From assembly GCA_016207285.1 (NCBI GenBank), contig JACQPW010000077.1:1-15785 (forward strand): a DNA stretch of 15,785 nucleotides. The letters run 5' to 3'. The DNA comes from Candidatus Kerfeldbacteria bacterium (lineage in GTDB: Bacteria > Patescibacteriota > Patescibacteriia > UBA9570). Positions 13,779-15,785 of the stretch are shown here, one piece after another. A program made the position numbers and the translations under genes. Each line of letters begins with the position of its first letter. Position 1 is the stretch's first letter. Below the pieces are notes generated by a model. It searched no databases. It was given only the letters and a program-made list of their open reading frames with translations, and was not told the origin of the DNA.

Positions 13779-13787
13779 TGTTATACT
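13779..13787 (+). promoter_or_regulatory. Extended -10 promoter of the membrane-anchored protein gene
   Basis: TGT followed by TATACT (13782-13787) ends 7 nt before the ATG at 13795. It fixes that ATG as the likely start, because the alternative ATG at 13744 lies upstream of the promoter. Divergent from the surface-protein promoter. Confidence 0.55.
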
Positions 13788-13794
13788 GCTTGTC

Positions 13795-14691
13795 ATGCTA
13801 TCAACCCAGTCAAAAAAAATACTCTCCATGATCGTACTGATCGGATTTATAGCTGGCATCGCCCTAGGTTATAGCTGGCACGCTGGTGTTTTTTCCTTCA
13901 CCAGAGATAGTGAAAAATCTTACAGCACTGGCGGAAAAGAGTCTCGTTATTTAAGAGAATTTAAACGTACCACCCAAGTCTTACCAACGGATACATCTGC
14001 TATCGTCGGTGTGACGACTGAACAAATCACTGCCCTAACCGATTCCCTGAACCGATCCGGTACTGCCGCCCAAACCTTTTCATGGTTTAACACTATTCAA
14101 AATGAACACATCTTATTAGCGGTGACAGATTTAGGAAATTTGCCGTTCACCTTAGACATTTCAGACGGTCGTTTTCAGATAGAACAGGGTTTTGATGTCA
14201 CCAGCCAGCCAACCCTGGTTATTCCACTTGATTCACAGAATATCCAAAACCTAGAAACCATTTTTAGTGATGGTCAGTTAACCTACGAAGAACAGTACCG
14301 CATTTACTATATTCTGGCCATACCAGCCTTACGCGCTTTATATGCTACTGACGCATTATTTTTTCCGGGCGATAAAACACGGTTAAAATTTGATGACCTC
14401 GTTCAACTTGAAATACCAGCTACTGAACCTATCTACTACAAAGGTGTACCGGTCATCATTCAAGCCACCGCCGTCAACGTTGATGGTCAATGGTTAGTGA
14501 TGCCAGGATTACATGGTGATCCTGATTGGAAAATTGCCTTATCACTCGATTCAGCAACTAAACTATATACGCTAGGAGTGTATGAGGTAAGGGCAGCTGG
14601 TAGCAATCCATTACAACTCAATACTATCTCTCAACAGTTCTTAAAATTGATGGATGAATCACTAGTTTACACTCGCTCGGATCATCTTTAG
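13795..14691 (+). CDS. Membrane-anchored extracytoplasmic protein of unknown function
   Basis: A 298-residue protein I do not recognise. The N-terminus MLSTQSKKILSMIVLIGFIAGIALGYSW has two Lys and then a hydrophobic helix (about 9-26) with no clear cleavage site, so it is probably a single-pass anchor with the bulk outside. The outer part (about 45-298) is mixed alpha/beta, with no Cys, and contains FDVTSQPTLVIPL and YEEQYRIYYILAIPALRALY. The pattern of a strand, a TLVI strand and a long helix is faintly like SCP2-type lipid-binding folds, but I would not assign it. The start at 13795 rests on the extended -10 box 7 nt upstream. It is divergent from the beta-helix surface protein across 73 nt, so the two may be expressed together. 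It is convergent with the Cys-rich gene, 11 bases apart. Confidence 0.75.
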   Translation: MLSTQSKKILSMIVLIGFIAGIALGYSWHAGVFSFTRDSEKSYSTGGKESRYLREFKRTTQVLPTDTSAIVGVTTEQITALTDSLNRSGTAAQTFSWFNTIQNEHILLAVTDLGNLPFTLDISDGRFQIEQGFDVTSQPTLVIPLDSQNIQNLETIFSDGQLTYEEQYRIYYILAIPALRALYATDALFFPGDKTRLKFDDLVQLEIPATEPIYYKGVPVIIQATAVNVDGQWLVMPGLHGDPDWKIALSLDSATKLYTLGVYEVRAAGSNPLQLNTISQQFLKLMDESLVYTRSDHL

Positions 14692-14702
14692 AGATCTATC
14701 GT

Positions 14703-15785
14703 TCAGTACACTTCCTTTTGATAGCACTGTTCACAATAGACTAACTCTTTCCGTTCTGGAGAATAGGTAGTCGAAAACTCTGTCCCGCACCTACCATGAT
14801 GTCCATGGTCAGTTTGAGTACACATACATTGGCGTTGCCACAATTGACGCGGATTGCGTTTGGCTAATCGAGCCGTGTGTCGACAATTGTGACATAGCTT
14901 AGGTTCTGCTAAATGATGTTGCCTATAAAAGGCTAACTCGGCAGTCACGAACTTAAAGGCTCGGTCACATTGGCTACACTTTTGCACATTGTCACCCTGA
15001 CTAGTGCTAATGGATTCTGGTTCTTTATAGCGTAAACCTTGCTGCTGTAATTGTTCTTTCGTTAAGGGGTAATAATCTTGAGCGGCCGTTTCGTTATACG
15101 CATAAGGAGAGATCTCCATCGGGAAAAATTGGCTGTACTCTCCCCTAGCCTTCATGTCGGCAATAATTTTGGCACGCAACTGTTCGTACTCATTTTTACT
15201 ATACTGCTTATTTAGAATGCAATATTGATTATTGCGTTGCGCTACACAACCAAAGCAATCATTACTGGTACGACTAAACAAACAGTAATCTAAGTTTGTT
15301 GAGCGTGGCCAAATCAGCGCACTGCAAGCCACATGATAATCTTCAGGTGCCGCTACACATTCATACTGCAGCTCACCAGCGGTCGCACCAATCGAACGCG
15401 AGCAATCCTGAGATTTTAACCCCAAACAACAATGCGAGGCATTCACACTTTCCAATAAGTCAAATGATTCTACACAATCAACGCAATTGGTTAAAAAATC
15501 TCCAGATGAATTCTCAGCATTTAGGTTCATGCTGAAACGACGGGGGTGCTTCAGAATCAATTTTTCTAAACGCTGTTGCACCTCCTGGGGCTTAGTTTTG
15601 AGTTCAGAAATTTTCCGCTGATAATCTTCTGGTGAATATGGTTCATTAAAAATATGGTACTGCTTATTACGCAACCCCACGCAACCAAAGCAATTCGTAC
15701 AACCGCGACAATCATAGGCATACCAGCAATCGGTGCACTGCCGACAATTTTGTAAGTAGCTGCTGCCATAACAACCATCACAATC
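14703..15785 (-). CDS. CPR-type Cys-rich zinc-ribbon protein, N-terminus beyond the window
   Basis: 360 residues are visible and the frame is open to base 15785, so the true start lies outside. The GTG at 15680 is not it, because Cys-rich sequence continues in frame upstream (CDGCYGS, NCRQCTDCWYAYDCRGC, NCFGC). Two copies of a repeat are seen: CFGCVGLRNKQYHIFN followed by YSPEDY (near 15690-15620), and CFGCVAQRNNQYCILN followed by YSKNEY (near 15255-15190). Many CxxC and CxxxC pairs follow. The end has CSQCDRAF, CHNCR and then RQCMCTQTDHGHHG, FSTTYSPERKELVYCEQCYQKEVY. I recall this C-terminal signature as widespread in CPR bacteria with no known function. Multiple zinc sites are likely; binding to nucleic acid or protein is a guess. 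Confidence 0.8.
   Translation of the reverse strand, partial: DCDGCYGSSYLQNCRQCTDCWYAYDCRGCTNCFGCVGLRNKQYHIFNEPYSPEDYQRKISELKTKPQEVQQRLEKLILKHPRRFSMNLNAENSSGDFLTNCVDCVESFDLLESVNASHCCLGLKSQDCSRSIGATAGELQYECVAAPEDYHVACSALIWPRSTNLDYCLFSRTSNDCFGCVAQRNNQYCILNKQYSKNEYEQLRAKIIADMKARGEYSQFFPMEISPYAYNETAAQDYYPLTKEQLQQQGLRYKEPESISTSQGDNVQKCSQCDRAFKFVTAELAFYRQHHLAEPKLCHNCRHTARLAKRNPRQLWQRQCMCTQTDHGHHGRCGTEFSTTYSPERKELVYCEQCYQKEVY

Noticed and set aside
13722..13859. A longer N-terminus for the surface protein, starting at 13859 on the minus strand
   Set aside because: It adds 46 residues before a clear signal peptide and overlaps the divergent gene and its promoter. ATG 13721 with an extended -10 upstream is better.
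15680..15680. GTG at 15680 as the start of the Cys-rich gene
   Set aside because: In-frame Cys-rich sequence of the same style continues upstream to the window edge without a stop, so the gene is cut by the edge.

Overview
The window most likely comes from a Candidate Phyla Radiation (Patescibacteria) genome. The evidence is gene content: a long Cys-rich protein with a C-terminal signature I associate with CPR bacteria, a 56-residue CPR-style Cys-rich zinc protein, a MutY without a NUDIX-like domain, almost no Shine-Dalgarno sequences, and compact 1-4 nt overlaps. This is inferred from sequence reading, not from a database search. TGA, TAA and TAG all act as stops, so nothing suggests a recoded TGA.

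Left part (1-1974). A minus-strand M23-peptidase-domain protein runs off the left edge. Next is a GC-rich minus-strand formyltransferase (803-1616) that looks acquired from elsewhere. It is preceded by 358 bases without a normal-sized gene. That stretch holds, on the minus strand, a consensus promoter, a possible 14-codon leader ORF, a hairpin, an intrinsic terminator and a second terminator-like hairpin with a possible alternative pairing.

Centre-left (1975-5429). A plus-strand pair encodes a PduO-type cobalamin adenosyltransferase and a BadF/NagK-type sugar kinase. A tiny Cys-rich protein on the minus strand is divergent from a ferric-reductase/NOX-like membrane flavocytochrome, whose stop codon overlaps the start of a Fur-family regulator.

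Centre (5370-8129). A minus-strand pair, queG (epoxyqueuosine reductase, a B12 enzyme) and a DUF155/RMND1-like membrane protein, overlaps by ATGA. It is divergent from mutY.

Right part (8133-15785). This is mostly cell-envelope and export functions: a secreted CAP-domain protein, a SAM methyltransferase, a 1194-residue surface protein (CSLREA-like N-terminus, parallel beta-helix, acidic stalk, Ig-like domain, three membrane helices), a divergent membrane-anchored protein of unknown function, and the Cys-rich CPR-type protein cut by the right edge.

The main cross-gene pattern is regulatory. Several genes have a -10 hexamer, often an extended TGn -10, ending only 6-10 nt before the ATG. This predicts leaderless or nearly leaderless mRNAs and corrects several apparent gene starts. 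No tRNA, rRNA, CRISPR array or insertion sequence was seen.
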